A stretch of DNA of 42,957 bases. Origin: Euzebya sp. (GTDB lineage Bacteria; Actinomycetota; Nitriliruptoria; Euzebyales; Euzebyaceae). The notes below the pieces were generated by a model. It had not been told where the DNA came from, did not search any database, and saw only the letters and a list, made by a program, of their open reading frames with translations. Shown one piece after another: positions 33,299 through 41,651 of this stretch. The stretch covers positions 1 through 42,957 of the forward strand of contig NZ_CAXQBR010000050.1 of the NCBI RefSeq assembly GCF_964222135.1. The letters are read 5' to 3'. The translations under genes and the position numbers were made by a program. Each line of letters starts with the position of its first letter. Position 1 is the stretch's first letter.

Positions 33299-35139
33299 CT
33301 GATGGTCAGCGTCGACGTCGCATCCTCACTGGTCCCGTCCAGGTCCACGCCGATCTGGACCTGGTAGTCGCCCGGTTCGGGGAGTCGTTGTGAGAGGGTG
33401 GTGAAGTGGCCGGGGCCGGCCACCAACAGCTCGACGGTGAGCGCGTCGCCGGAGGGGGCGATGAGGCGCATGGTCGTGTCATCGACCGGACGTGGCCGTC
33501 CGTCGGGGCCCAGGATGTAGAGGTGCACCACGTTGGGACCCGACTGGGCCGGGTCGACGGTCAGGTTGACCGTCGCGGTGTCGGTCAAGGCGATGGTGAC
33601 CGACTGGATGCGGCTGGCGACCTCTGCCTCCGCGGGGATGCTCGACGCCAGACCACCGGCCAGACCGAGGGCGAGGACCATGACGGCGATCTCGACGCCG
33701 GCGAAGCGGCGGAACAGTCCGACGGTATGGCTGTCCGCGGTCCGGGCCAGTCGCGGGAGCACCGTCGCGCGGTTGCGCCAGCCCAGCCCGGCGATGACCA
33801 CGAACGCGACCACCTTGCCGAGGACGAGCAGCCCGTATCTGGTGTCGGTCAGCTGTTCAACCGCACCGACGTGCAACAACGCCGAGCCGACCCCGGACGC
33901 GAGCAGCAGCCAGATGGCCGTCCCTGCCACCTTGCTGAACCGCCGGGCGGGGCCGACGAACTCCTCGGGCCCGGCGATGAGCCCCCAGACGACCACGACG
34001 GCCAGTCCCCCCACCCACGAGGTGGCCGCCGCGACGTGGAGCCAGTCAAGGCCGACGGCGATCCACATGGGATCGGTGGCACCCGCATGCCCCCACAACC
34101 CTGGGAGCGCCGCCGCGACGGTGGTCGCCGTGGCGGCCATGACCAACCCTGCGCGTCCAGCGGTGACGGCGAGGAGGGCCGCCACCCCGATGGCCACCAG
34201 CCCCTGGACCGCCACCAACAGCCCGAAGCGGGTGGACAAGAACCGGCCGATCAGGTCGCCCGTCACCGCTTGGGGCAGGGGTTCGGCCGCAGCGGTGGAG
34301 AGCCCGAAGATGAACAGCAGCGCTGACGCGACGGCCAGGCCAGACGCCGCGGCAACGGCCAGGCGTCGCAACCGGCGACGCGCCGACGGGGCGCCCTCGT
34401 CTGGACCGACCATCCACATGAGCGCGAGCAGCGTGCCGACCAGCACTGCGAGGGCCGCGTAGTCGACCACCCGGGCGACGAACAAGCCCGCTGAGCTGCC
34501 CGGACCGGCCTCCTGCAGCTCGAAGGACGCCGGGTCCACCCCGGCCGGCGCGGGTTCGGCGACCGGCGGCTCGGGGTCACCCTCGGGGGGAGGGGATGGG
34601 TCCTCAGGTGTGGGTGCTGGACTGCTGTTCGCGCCGCTGCTGGCCGGTTCAGAGTCCGCCGCCGGTTGACCCGGCGCCTCCGACGCCGCTGCAGTCGGGA
34701 AGGGTGTCGGGGTGGCCGGCGCGGGTGGTGCCGGCGTCGGGCTGCCAGAGACTGCCGGTTCGTAGCCGAAGGTGTAGCGCGATTCCACCGGGTGGCCGTC
34801 GGCACCGATCACCCGGAACACGACCGTGTAGGTGCCCGATGTGGTGAGCGGCTGCATCGGCACCGTTGCCACCGCACCGTCGATGGCGGCCGACCCGGCA
34901 TCGACCCGCTGGCCTACGGGGTCGAACACCTGTACACCGGAGAAGGTCTCCTCGATCGGTTCGCTGTAGGTCAACGAGATCTCCACTGGCGACTCGGTGA
35001 GGGTGGCACCGGCCGGCGGATCAGTCACCTCCAGCTGGGCGTGTGCGGCCGCCGGACCGGCGCTGAGGAGTACACCCGCACCCGCGGCCACGAGCGCCAA
35101 CACGACGCTGACCGCACCCGTGACCGTGACGGCCCGCAC
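33295..35139 (-). CDS. CopC-CopD fusion copper protein (YcnJ-like)
   Basis: 614 residues. The signal peptide ends at AAA, exposing H33 as the first mature residue (HAQLEVTDPPAGA), as in the CopC histidine brace; D and H of ADGHPVESRY complete the Cu(II) site. A Pro/Ser-rich linker (about 130-200) joins it to a CopD domain of about eight helices (LDWLHVAAATSWVGGLAVV and so on). A C-terminal extracytoplasmic beta domain (about 505-614) is YtkA-like. It should bind and import or sequester copper. It overlaps the CDF gene and is 12 bases from the M23 gene upstream. Confidence 0.92.
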   Translation of the reverse strand: MRAVTVTGAVSVVLALVAAGAGVLLSAGPAAAHAQLEVTDPPAGATLTESPVEISLTYSEPIEETFSGVQVFDPVGQRVDAGSAAIDGAVATVPMQPLTTSGTYTVVFRVIGADGHPVESRYTFGYEPAVSGSPTPAPPAPATPTPFPTAAASEAPGQPAADSEPASSGANSSPAPTPEDPSPPPEGDPEPPVAEPAPAGVDPASFELQEAGPGSSAGLFVARVVDYAALAVLVGTLLALMWMVGPDEGAPSARRRLRRLAVAAASGLAVASALLFIFGLSTAAAEPLPQAVTGDLIGRFLSTRFGLLVAVQGLVAIGVAALLAVTAGRAGLVMAATATTVAAALPGLWGHAGATDPMWIAVGLDWLHVAAATSWVGGLAVVVVWGLIAGPEEFVGPARRFSKVAGTAIWLLLASGVGSALLHVGAVEQLTDTRYGLLVLGKVVAFVVIAGLGWRNRATVLPRLARTADSHTVGLFRRFAGVEIAVMVLALGLAGGLASSIPAEAEVASRIQSVTIALTDTATVNLTVDPAQSGPNVVHLYILGPDGRPRPVDDTTMRLIAPSGDALTVELLVAGPGHFTTLSQRLPEPGDYQVQIGVDLDGTSEDATSTLTIR

Positions 35140-35151
35140 CGCGGCACGTCG

Positions 35152-36744
35152 TCACCTCGCACGATCGATCACCGCCCTGACCGCCTCATCGGGCAGCGCC
35201 GCGACGCCGCCGATCGCATGGACCTCCTCGATGCCGTCCCGGGCGTCGACCCAGTCCAGCACCGGCCGGCTGCGGTCAACCGCGTCCATGAGCACCATCA
35301 CCGAACCAGAGGCGACCAGCGCCGGTCCTGCCGCCAGCGCATCGGGGTAGTCGCTGGCGGTGGCCAGGTGCAGGACCCCGTCGTCGGCCTGTCCCTCATC
35401 CAACAGCGCGTCGGCGACGACCAGCGCCGTCTCCAGACGACTCGGCCCGGCCAGCCGCATCGTCGTCACGGTGTCGGCAAGCCGGGCCTCGACCTGCGGA
35501 TCGACGGCCATGATCCCCCCGACGACGTCCACACGCGCAGGGCCGATACGGTCGATGGCGTTCGCCACCACCGTCGGCAGTTCGTCCGGCCTGGTCAACA
35601 ACACCGGCGTCCGTCGGTAGGCACCGAGCAGGCTGGCCATCAGCGCATCGGGCCATCCCCCGCCGGCCGTCCGCCCTTCACCAGCCGCCAGCAGGACACC
35701 CGATGCGTCACCACCGGCAGCGACCACCGCGTCGGCCACGCGTGCGGACAGCTCGTACTGATCGTCACCGGTGATCCGGATGATCCGGTCCGGCGCCAGG
35801 TCCGCGGTCGCGGACAACTCGGCGACGACCTCCGGTGCGACGTCTCCGATGACGACCGCGTCACGTGGGTCCAAGCGCTCCAACTCTGAGGCGAGCGCGT
35901 CGGGGAGCCCACCGCGAGCTGGGCTGAGGAGAACCGGCCCGTCCAGGGCAGCCGCGAGCGGTGCGGCGACCAGCGCGTCGGTGTACCGATCGGCCCTGGC
36001 CACCACCACGGTCCGGGCCGTTGGGAAGCCATCCGCCGACAGCGCCGCGGCCGTGCCGATGCGGTCGTCACCTGCGTCGCGGTGCATGACGGCCTGATCG
36101 ACACCGCCAGATCCGGTGGTCCTCCCGGCGTCCTCCGCGGCGCTGAGCTCCGGGTAGGGGTTGGTCTTCCCCGTCACACCCCAGTCACGATCGTTCCAGA
36201 TCTCGAAGTGCAGTTGGTCGATCCCGCAAGCCGCGTTCCCCGAGGAGCCGATCCAGCCGATGTGCTCCCCACGGTCCACCCGAACGCCGGCCAAGGTCCC
36301 CCGATCCGCGAGTTCGCGGACCAGTCGAGGGCTGAACGCATGCTCGACACCCCCCAGCCCATCACAGCCGTTCGGCCGGTCGGGTGTGTCGTTGTTCAGG
36401 TGGACGTAGAAGTAGCCGCGGCCGTCATCACCCGCGACGGCGAGGTAGTAGGAGTCACACGGTGCCCCGACCGGGCAGTCCTCCCCCTTGGCCTTGATGA
36501 TCTCCCCGCCCACGGCGGCGTAGACCTCGCGCATCTGGGGGGCCAGAATGTCGGTGCCCTCATGGCTGCGACCACCACCACGCGGGGCACCCCAGGTGTC
36601 GGCATAGCTGTCCAGCGGCAACTGGACGGGGAACCACACCCCGTCCGACGTCGCCCCGGCCGGTACGGCGGACAACACGAGCGAGACGGACAAGAAGACG
36701 ACGACGGACAGGACGGGACGTCGATGACGCCGGTGTGCTGGCAT
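35152..36744 (-). CDS. Secreted M23-domain protein with cell-wall-binding type 2 repeats; HxH altered to QLH
   Basis: 530 residues from the ATG at 36744 (GAGG upstream). Signal peptide to about residue 31; M23 domain (about 50-190) with HEGTD (H61, D65) and H115. The usual HxH at the second zinc motif reads DQLHFEI (Q177, H179), so one catalytic histidine is missing. The rest (about 215-530) is three cell-wall-binding type 2 repeats (DRIGTAAALSADGFP, AVVIGD, GPSRLETALVVADALL). It probably binds the cell wall and may be a reduced-activity or inactive peptidase. Confidence 0.88.
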   Translation of the reverse strand: MPAHRRHRRPVLSVVVFLSVSLVLSAVPAGATSDGVWFPVQLPLDSYADTWGAPRGGGRSHEGTDILAPQMREVYAAVGGEIIKAKGEDCPVGAPCDSYYLAVAGDDGRGYFYVHLNNDTPDRPNGCDGLGGVEHAFSPRLVRELADRGTLAGVRVDRGEHIGWIGSSGNAACGIDQLHFEIWNDRDWGVTGKTNPYPELSAAEDAGRTTGSGGVDQAVMHRDAGDDRIGTAAALSADGFPTARTVVVARADRYTDALVAAPLAAALDGPVLLSPARGGLPDALASELERLDPRDAVVIGDVAPEVVAELSATADLAPDRIIRITGDDQYELSARVADAVVAAGGDASGVLLAAGEGRTAGGGWPDALMASLLGAYRRTPVLLTRPDELPTVVANAIDRIGPARVDVVGGIMAVDPQVEARLADTVTTMRLAGPSRLETALVVADALLDEGQADDGVLHLATASDYPDALAAGPALVASGSVMVLMDAVDRSRPVLDWVDARDGIEEVHAIGGVAALPDEAVRAVIDRAR

Positions 36745-36793
36745 GGGAGAACCTCGGTGTGGAGCACCAGCAGCGGTGCAGCTGGAGACGCAG

Positions 36794-37411
36794 TCAGCCC
36801 AGCCACACCGGGGGAGCCCGCGACTCCGCCACCGACCACAGCGTGGACCGAAGGGCTCCACCGACGTACACACACCCCGAGGGACCACCACTGGCCACGC
36901 TGACCCAACCCAGCCGGACGACGACCGCCAACGCCGCCACGATCACCCCCGACGCGCTGTCGAGGACCAGCCGCGCGGCGATCACCGCAATCGGCGCCAG
37001 CCACAACCACGGGTCCACCACGACATGGCTGAGCTCACCGCCGGCCATGACGGTCTCGGTCGCGAGGTACACACCCAACACCGACGTCGGGGCGATGACC
37101 CCCCGACCTGGCTCTGCATGGACCGAGGAACCCAGCCGGCAGCGGACTGCCACGGCCAAGCTCACAAGAGCACCGACGCCCGCCGCACCCATGTGCACCC
37201 GATGACCGTCCGTCAACGCTGGATGGCCGACCAGCTGGGCCACCACGGCCAACACGGCATGCGCGGTGATCGCGCCGGTGACGGCACGAGCGATCGCGGA
37301 CGCCGCTGAGCCCATGTCACGTCGAGCGTAGGGGCGCACGACCTCACCCGCAGGCTCCGAGCGCGGCAACCTCCGACCGATCGCCCTCACTGATCCATCG
37401 GTAGCGATCAT
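36794..37411 (-). CDS. Multi-helix membrane protein, function unknown
   Basis: 205 residues starting at an ATG that overlaps the upstream stop (ATGA); an internal start at 37315 is possible. About four helices (TGAITAHAVLAVVAQLVG, MGAAGVGALVSLAVAV, LWLAPIAVIAARLVLD, GVIVAALAVVVRLGWV). No recognised family. It sits between the envelope gene above and the cell-wall-binding M23 protein and is part of the same run. Confidence 0.6.
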   Translation of the reverse strand: MIATDGSVRAIGRRLPRSEPAGEVVRPYARRDMGSAASAIARAVTGAITAHAVLAVVAQLVGHPALTDGHRVHMGAAGVGALVSLAVAVRCRLGSSVHAEPGRGVIAPTSVLGVYLATETVMAGGELSHVVVDPWLWLAPIAVIAARLVLDSASGVIVAALAVVVRLGWVSVASGGPSGCVYVGGALRSTLWSVAESRAPPVWLG

Positions 37412-38499
37412 TCCCCGCTCACCACCGCCGACGGCACGTCGTCGGGCTCGTCATCCCACTGGGGCAGGAGCGCACGGGTCCCGAGGACCGAGGCGATGCC
37501 GAGGGGGACGATCTGTGCAAGGCTCGCGGCGATCACGCCGCGTGTGAGGAACTCCGGGAACACCGTCGCGGTCTGGCTTGCGGCGAGCACGCTGGCGTAG
37601 AGCAGTCCCTGACCGATGAAGATGGCGCCTGTTCCGGCACCCAGCGCCACGAAGGCGCCCTCCCCTCCGATGATCGTCCGGAACGCTGCATACATCGCGA
37701 TGCTGATGAAGAAGGCGGTCTGCAAGGCCGATGTGATGCTCTGCGTCAGCGGTATCGGGGTGGCCACCAGATCATCGACGAGGTGGATCCCGTTGGCGAT
37801 GGCGAGGAGCAACAAGACCGTCCCGGACACCAGGGACAGCCCTCGCCAGCGGCCGGACCCGACATCCGGACGCGTACGCCACAGAGCCCATCCGATCGGG
37901 ACGCTGAGCAGGACGAGGGCGGTGATCAGCCAGGGCAGTGGACCGCTGCCGGGGACCCAGTAGAGCTCGCCGATGATCTCGGCGGGGCGCCCGCCGATCT
38001 CGACGGGGACCGTCCACTCGTTGACGAGATGGCGCGACGCAGGATCGGTCTGCACGACGGGGGGGTTGGTCGTGGCCATCCAGTGGATCCGGTGGTCGTG
38101 CCAGGCAAAGGCGCCCTCGCTCGACACCTGCTCCCACCGCGGCTCGGCGTCACCGTCGACCCCTCTCGGCACGACCGTCTGCCCGTACCGGTCAGCGTTG
38201 AGGTACGTGGCAGGCGAGTTCTCATTGCGCCACGCGCCGTCGGGTCCGATGCGGAGGTACGGTTCGCCGGTGTAGCCGGCGACTGCTACCTCCTCCTCAC
38301 CGTCGTTCCGCACCAACAGGTACTCGTCAGAGTTGACGATCTCGAACGTCACACCATCGTCCTCGGGGGCCGAGGTGATGACCGAGAGGAAGTTCGTCGC
38401 GTCAGACCCCCGCCCGTGGGCGGCCGCAGGGGACGCCGTGGCCATCAGCGCCATGATGCTGAGCATCACGGCCACACCGCCTCGTTGCAGTGCACGCAT
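37408..38499 (-). CDS. Secreted/membrane protein with HDHRIHWM motif, unknown
   Basis: 363 residues from the ATG at 38499 (GAGGG upstream). Signal peptide cleaved near AAAHGRG, an outer beta-rich domain (about 30-185) with a His cluster FAWHDHRIHWMATT, then five to six helices in the C-terminal half. An N-terminal His after the signal plus the WHDHRIHWM motif suggest metal binding, perhaps copper, but the family is not known to me. Such proteins are seen near copCD in actinobacteria (recalled, not checked). It overlaps the next gene by 4 bases. Confidence 0.7.
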   Translation of the reverse strand: MRALQRGGVAVMLSIMALMATASPAAAHGRGSDATNFLSVITSAPEDDGVTFEIVNSDEYLLVRNDGEEEVAVAGYTGEPYLRIGPDGAWRNENSPATYLNADRYGQTVVPRGVDGDAEPRWEQVSSEGAFAWHDHRIHWMATTNPPVVQTDPASRHLVNEWTVPVEIGGRPAEIIGELYWVPGSGPLPWLITALVLLSVPIGWALWRTRPDVGSGRWRGLSLVSGTVLLLLAIANGIHLVDDLVATPIPLTQSITSALQTAFFISIAMYAAFRTIIGGEGAFVALGAGTGAIFIGQGLLYASVLAASQTATVFPEFLTRGVIAASLAQIVPLGIASVLGTRALLPQWDDEPDDVPSAVVSGE

Positions 38500-38546
38500 G
38501 GTGTCGCCCTCGATCGATGGGTGTGGCCGTGCTCTGGCCCGCACGT

Positions 38547-39896
38547 CTACATGTGGCCGCGCGGGTTGACCGGGCTGCCGTTCACTCGAACCTCCCAGTG
38601 GAGGTGGTTGCCGGTTGAGTACCCCGTCGTCCCCACGTAGCCGATGGTCTGGCCTTGGGACACCTGCTGGCCGACGGTGGATCCCAGGCGTGATTGGTGG
38701 GCGTAGAGGGTGGCGACGCCTCGCCCGTGGTCGATGATGACCGCGTTCCCGTAGCCGCCTCGCCAGCCGGCGAAGATCACCGTTCCGGCACCGGCCGCAC
38801 CGATGGGCGTCCCCCCGGCCGCGGCGATGTCCATTCCCGCGTGCAGACGCGTGGTCCCTGATATGGGATGGGTGCGGTAGCCGAACTCCGAGGAGATCCG
38901 ACCGCCGACTGGGATTATGAACCCACCCCCTCCACCGGTCGAACCGGCGTCCGGGTCTGCTGCTGTGGCGTCCCCAGATCCCGAAGGGTCTGGCGAGGAG
39001 GCGCTCGCCTCTGAGGACTGACCACGACCAACGGTTTCGGACGTGGCCTCCTCGGCTGCAGCCCGACGGGCTTGCTCGGCGGCGGCCGCCAGCTCCCGCT
39101 CGATCTGCGCCGATTCGGCCTCGAGGTCAGAGACCAGCGCCTCAGCAGATTCACGGTCAGCCTCAAGAGCCGCGAGAACCCTCCGCTTGTCCTCGGCTTG
39201 CGCGGTCACCTCGGCCAGCAGTTCTTGCTGATCGGCGACGAGTCGTGCCACCCGGTCACGTTCCTCCGCCGCGGCCACGCGCTGGTCGTCTTGCCGTGCA
39301 CGGAGACGCCCGAACTCCTCCTCCGCTGCGGCGATCCGCGCCTGGAGGACATCGATCTCCTCATAGACGACTCGGTCGCGGCTGACGATCGCTTCCATGT
39401 ACGTGGTCGCCTGGGCGAAGTCAGCGGCGTCTCCTGCACTGAGGACGGGGAGCGACTGACCCGGCCGAGCGCTGATGTAGGACTGCCGCACGCGGGCCTC
39501 GTACTCGCCTCGGGCGGCATCAAGTTCTCCACGGGTCAGCTCCAGCCGTTCGGCCGTGGATTCCAGCTGTGCGGTGGTTGCGGCCAGGGTCCGCTCGCGA
39601 TCGGCCAGTTCGGCCTCGGCAGCGGCAAGCTCATCGTTGAGGGCCGTCAACGCGGCCTGGCGGGCCTGTTGCTCCGCGAGGATCGCATCGAGCTGCTCCA
39701 GGGAGACCTCGAGCTCACCACCAAGGCGCTGCACCTCTGCTTCAGCCTCCTCTATGCGGTCCTGGACCGCATCGAGGTCCGCCTCAGACTGGGCATCGAC
39801 CGGCGCCACCGCCGCAGTGAGGAGCACGGCTGCAGCCAGTGCGAGGGCCGACAAAGCGCGCAGGGAGGCGCGGCGCAGGTGGGGAAGCACATCCAT
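38547..39896 (-). CDS. Secreted M23 peptidase with long coiled coil (EnvC/RipA-regulator-like)
   Basis: 449 residues. Signal peptide to about residue 36 (PVDAQ), two coiled-coil stretches (about 37-140 and 185-285), a low-complexity Ser/Gly linker, and a complete M23 domain with HAGMD, YAHQ and HLHWEV. It should be active on peptidoglycan. The start ATG lies only 14 bases from the CTACGA-type operator with no ribosome site, so the mRNA may be leaderless or nearly so. It appears to be the first gene of an 11-kb run reaching to 28.7 kb. Confidence 0.9.
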   Translation of the reverse strand: MDVLPHLRRASLRALSALALAAAVLLTAAVAPVDAQSEADLDAVQDRIEEAEAEVQRLGGELEVSLEQLDAILAEQQARQAALTALNDELAAAEAELADRERTLAATTAQLESTAERLELTRGELDAARGEYEARVRQSYISARPGQSLPVLSAGDAADFAQATTYMEAIVSRDRVVYEEIDVLQARIAAAEEEFGRLRARQDDQRVAAAEERDRVARLVADQQELLAEVTAQAEDKRRVLAALEADRESAEALVSDLEAESAQIERELAAAAEQARRAAAEEATSETVGRGQSSEASASSPDPSGSGDATAADPDAGSTGGGGGFIIPVGGRISSEFGYRTHPISGTTRLHAGMDIAAAGGTPIGAAGAGTVIFAGWRGGYGNAVIIDHGRGVATLYAHQSRLGSTVGQQVSQGQTIGYVGTTGYSTGNHLHWEVRVNGSPVNPRGHM

Positions 39897-39909
39897 CGAG
39901 GCGTAGAAG

Positions 39910-39929
39910 CTACTATTGCCATGTCGTAG
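39910..39929 (-). promoter_or_regulatory. CTACGA-type inverted repeat before the M23/copCD operon
   Basis: CTACTA (39910-39915) and TCGTAG (39924-39929) form an imperfect inverted repeat with an 8-base spacer in the gap ahead of the M23 gene. On the minus strand it reads CTACGA-N8-TAGTAG, nearly the same arms as the two sites at 41.36 and 41.52 kb. It is a candidate shared operator. Confidence 0.5.
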
Positions 39930-40062
39930 GACCGCTGGCCGACCGGACGGGTCGCATGCGGCTCACGGCGTGCGAGATACCAGCGTCCACCACAGGCCGG
40001 GCACGGAGAGACCGGCACGGCGATCGCACCGAGCTGCTCGACAGCTCATGCGCAGGGAGGGT

Positions 40063-40680
40063 TCACCGGCGGTCGAGCAGTTGTTCCATCTGTGCGATCT
40101 CACTGGCCTGGCTGGTGATGATCGCCGAGGCGAGCTCACGAACCACTTGATGATCGCTGCGCGACAACACCGCCTCAGCCATGCCGACCCCGCCACGGTG
40201 GTGGGCGATCATGAGCTGGAGGAAGCGCCGTTCCGCCTCCACCCCGGACGCTTGTGCCAACTCCCGGAGCTCCGACTGGCTCCCCATGCCAGCCATGGGC
40301 ATGCCAGCCATGCCCATCCATGTCATCGGCGCCTCACTGCCGGCAGCCGGCAGCATCCACAGGTCCAACCACGCCTGCATCTGCCCGATCTGCGCCTGCT
40401 GGGACAGCATGATGTCCTCCGCCAGGATGCCGATCTCCTGGCTCGGGGCCGCTCCGAGGATGATGCCCGCCATCTCGACCGCTTGGGCGTGGTGGGCCGA
40501 CATGTCTCGGGCGAACCCGGCCTCAGGCGAACGGTCCCCGGGAGTGGTCCGTCCGACCACCACCGTTGCCACAGCCGCACCGACCAACAATGCGACCACG
40601 ACCACACTGACCATCCACCATCCGCTGAAGGAGCCTCCGGTGGAGTCGGTACATGGAACCGTGACGGGAGGAGCGGTCAT
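40063..40680 (-). CDS. DUF305 membrane protein, Met-rich (copper-associated)
   Basis: 205 residues with one N-terminal membrane helix (about 22-42), then a DUF305 helical domain with DMSAHHAQAVEMA (H63, H64), MIAHHRGGVGMAEA (H160, H161) and a Met-rich insertion MTWMGMAGMPMAGM (119-132). Paired HH-motifs and Met clusters suit Cu(I) binding, as DUF305 is often found with copper genes. The start overlaps the DUF3105 gene by 4 bases. The biochemical role is unproven. Confidence 0.88.
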   Translation of the reverse strand: MTAPPVTVPCTDSTGGSFSGWWMVSVVVVALLVGAAVATVVVGRTTPGDRSPEAGFARDMSAHHAQAVEMAGIILGAAPSQEIGILAEDIMLSQQAQIGQMQAWLDLWMLPAAGSEAPMTWMGMAGMPMAGMGSQSELRELAQASGVEAERRFLQLMIAHHRGGVGMAEAVLSRSDHQVVRELASAIITSQASEIAQMEQLLDRR

Positions 40681-41309
40681 GTGGGTTCGCCCACGCCGCG
40701 AGTACAGACTGCACCCGGCTCAGGGGTTTGCGGACCCTGCTGGAACGCACGTATGAAGTCCTCCAGCACAGGGTCGTCAGCGTCGTCGAGCTGAAGTTGC
40801 TTGCCCCAGGCTGACGCCACGATCGGTGACGGGAGGTCGTCCCTGGGGCTGACCAGGACGTAGCCGCCGGCCCGCTCGGCCAGCGCCTGCACCGCGGCTT
40901 CGTCCAGATCCGACCGGTAGGTGATCCAGACCGCGCCGTGCTCGAGGGAGTGAACGGCGTTCTCCTCCCCGATGGGTTCGGGGTAGAAGCCGCAGTTCTG
41001 CCACACCGGCGAATGGTCCCCACCCGCTGGCGGCACGGTGTCATAGACGACGTCTCCTTCCACGTGCCCGCGGCTGTCGACGGTGATGTCGGTGATCCCC
41101 TGCGGCGGGTCGACCGGGAGGACGTCACGAACCGCGCTGAACAGGAGGACCGCGAGTGCGCCGCCGCCGAAGACGATCAACAGCGCCCAGCGGAGCAACC
41201 GAACGCGGTTCTCTCGCCGTCGGACATCCCGCTCCCGAGCGATCCGGTCTTGGCGCCGTGCCTTCTGTCGCTGCCGCTTGGACAGCATCACACCATCTGG
41301 CTCATCCAC
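40677..41309 (-). CDS. DUF3105 membrane protein
   Basis: 210 residues from the GTG at 41309, which sits 7 bases after GGAGGT (the frame is open to 41348). A basic cytoplasmic start (SKRQRQKARRQDRIARERDVRRRE) precedes one membrane helix (about 37-58). The outer domain has the DUF3105 motifs AVHSLEHGAVWITY and SPIVASAWGKQLQL and ends with a C-terminal QQGPQTPEPGA. The function is unknown. Its coupling to DUF305 and the operator upstream place it in a copper/redox unit. A broken copy lies at 16.2-16.5 kb. Confidence 0.85.
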   Translation of the reverse strand: MDEPDGVMLSKRQRQKARRQDRIARERDVRRRENRVRLLRWALLIVFGGGALAVLLFSAVRDVLPVDPPQGITDITVDSRGHVEGDVVYDTVPPAGGDHSPVWQNCGFYPEPIGEENAVHSLEHGAVWITYRSDLDEAAVQALAERAGGYVLVSPRDDLPSPIVASAWGKQLQLDDADDPVLEDFIRAFQQGPQTPEPGAVCTRGVGEPT

Positions 41310-41357
41310 GTATGACACCTCCGACTTCGGTCGATGGGGGGCATGCATCCGCGGATG

Positions 41358-41374
41358 CTACGACACCATCGTAG
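41358..41374 (-). promoter_or_regulatory. Perfect CTACGA-N5-TCGTAG operator candidate
   Basis: CTACGA (41358-41363) and TCGTAG (41369-41374) are exact reverse complements, 48 bases before the DUF3105 start. The arms resemble dyads bound by BlaI/CopY-type winged-helix repressors (CTAC/GTAG cores), but no such regulator is encoded in the window. Confidence 0.6.
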
Positions 41375-41507
41375 TAGTGGCACCCGGCGCCATCCCGGCG
41401 AACAGGTTCGGTCCAAGGACTGACAGACAGTCGTCGAACGTCAGCCCACCGCGGAGCTCCGGGCCGGTTCAACGTCGCAGTCGCAGCCGACGCCGATCAC
41501 GTGAACT

Positions 41508-41537
41508 TTGGACCGCGGTGCTACGACGCGATAGTAG
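41508..41537 (+). promoter_or_regulatory. Promoter overlapping a CTACGA-type operator
   Basis: TTGGAC (41508-41513), a 16-base spacer and GATAGT (41530-41535) form a plausible -35/-10. The inverted repeat CTACGA-CGCGA-TAGTAG (41521-41537, one mismatch to a perfect dyad) covers the -10. It would drive the copper-chaperone gene to the right and could be blocked by the same factor as the divergent site. Confidence 0.55.
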
Positions 41538-41651
41538 TAGTGCGGGCAGCGCTGTGCGGTCGATGGGTTGCCGGGTCATCCGGCGCGACAGGGAGAGGAG
41601 ACGTAGTGGCAGAGACGCCTCGTGGGGACGTCCCGACTCCGTGGCGAAGTG

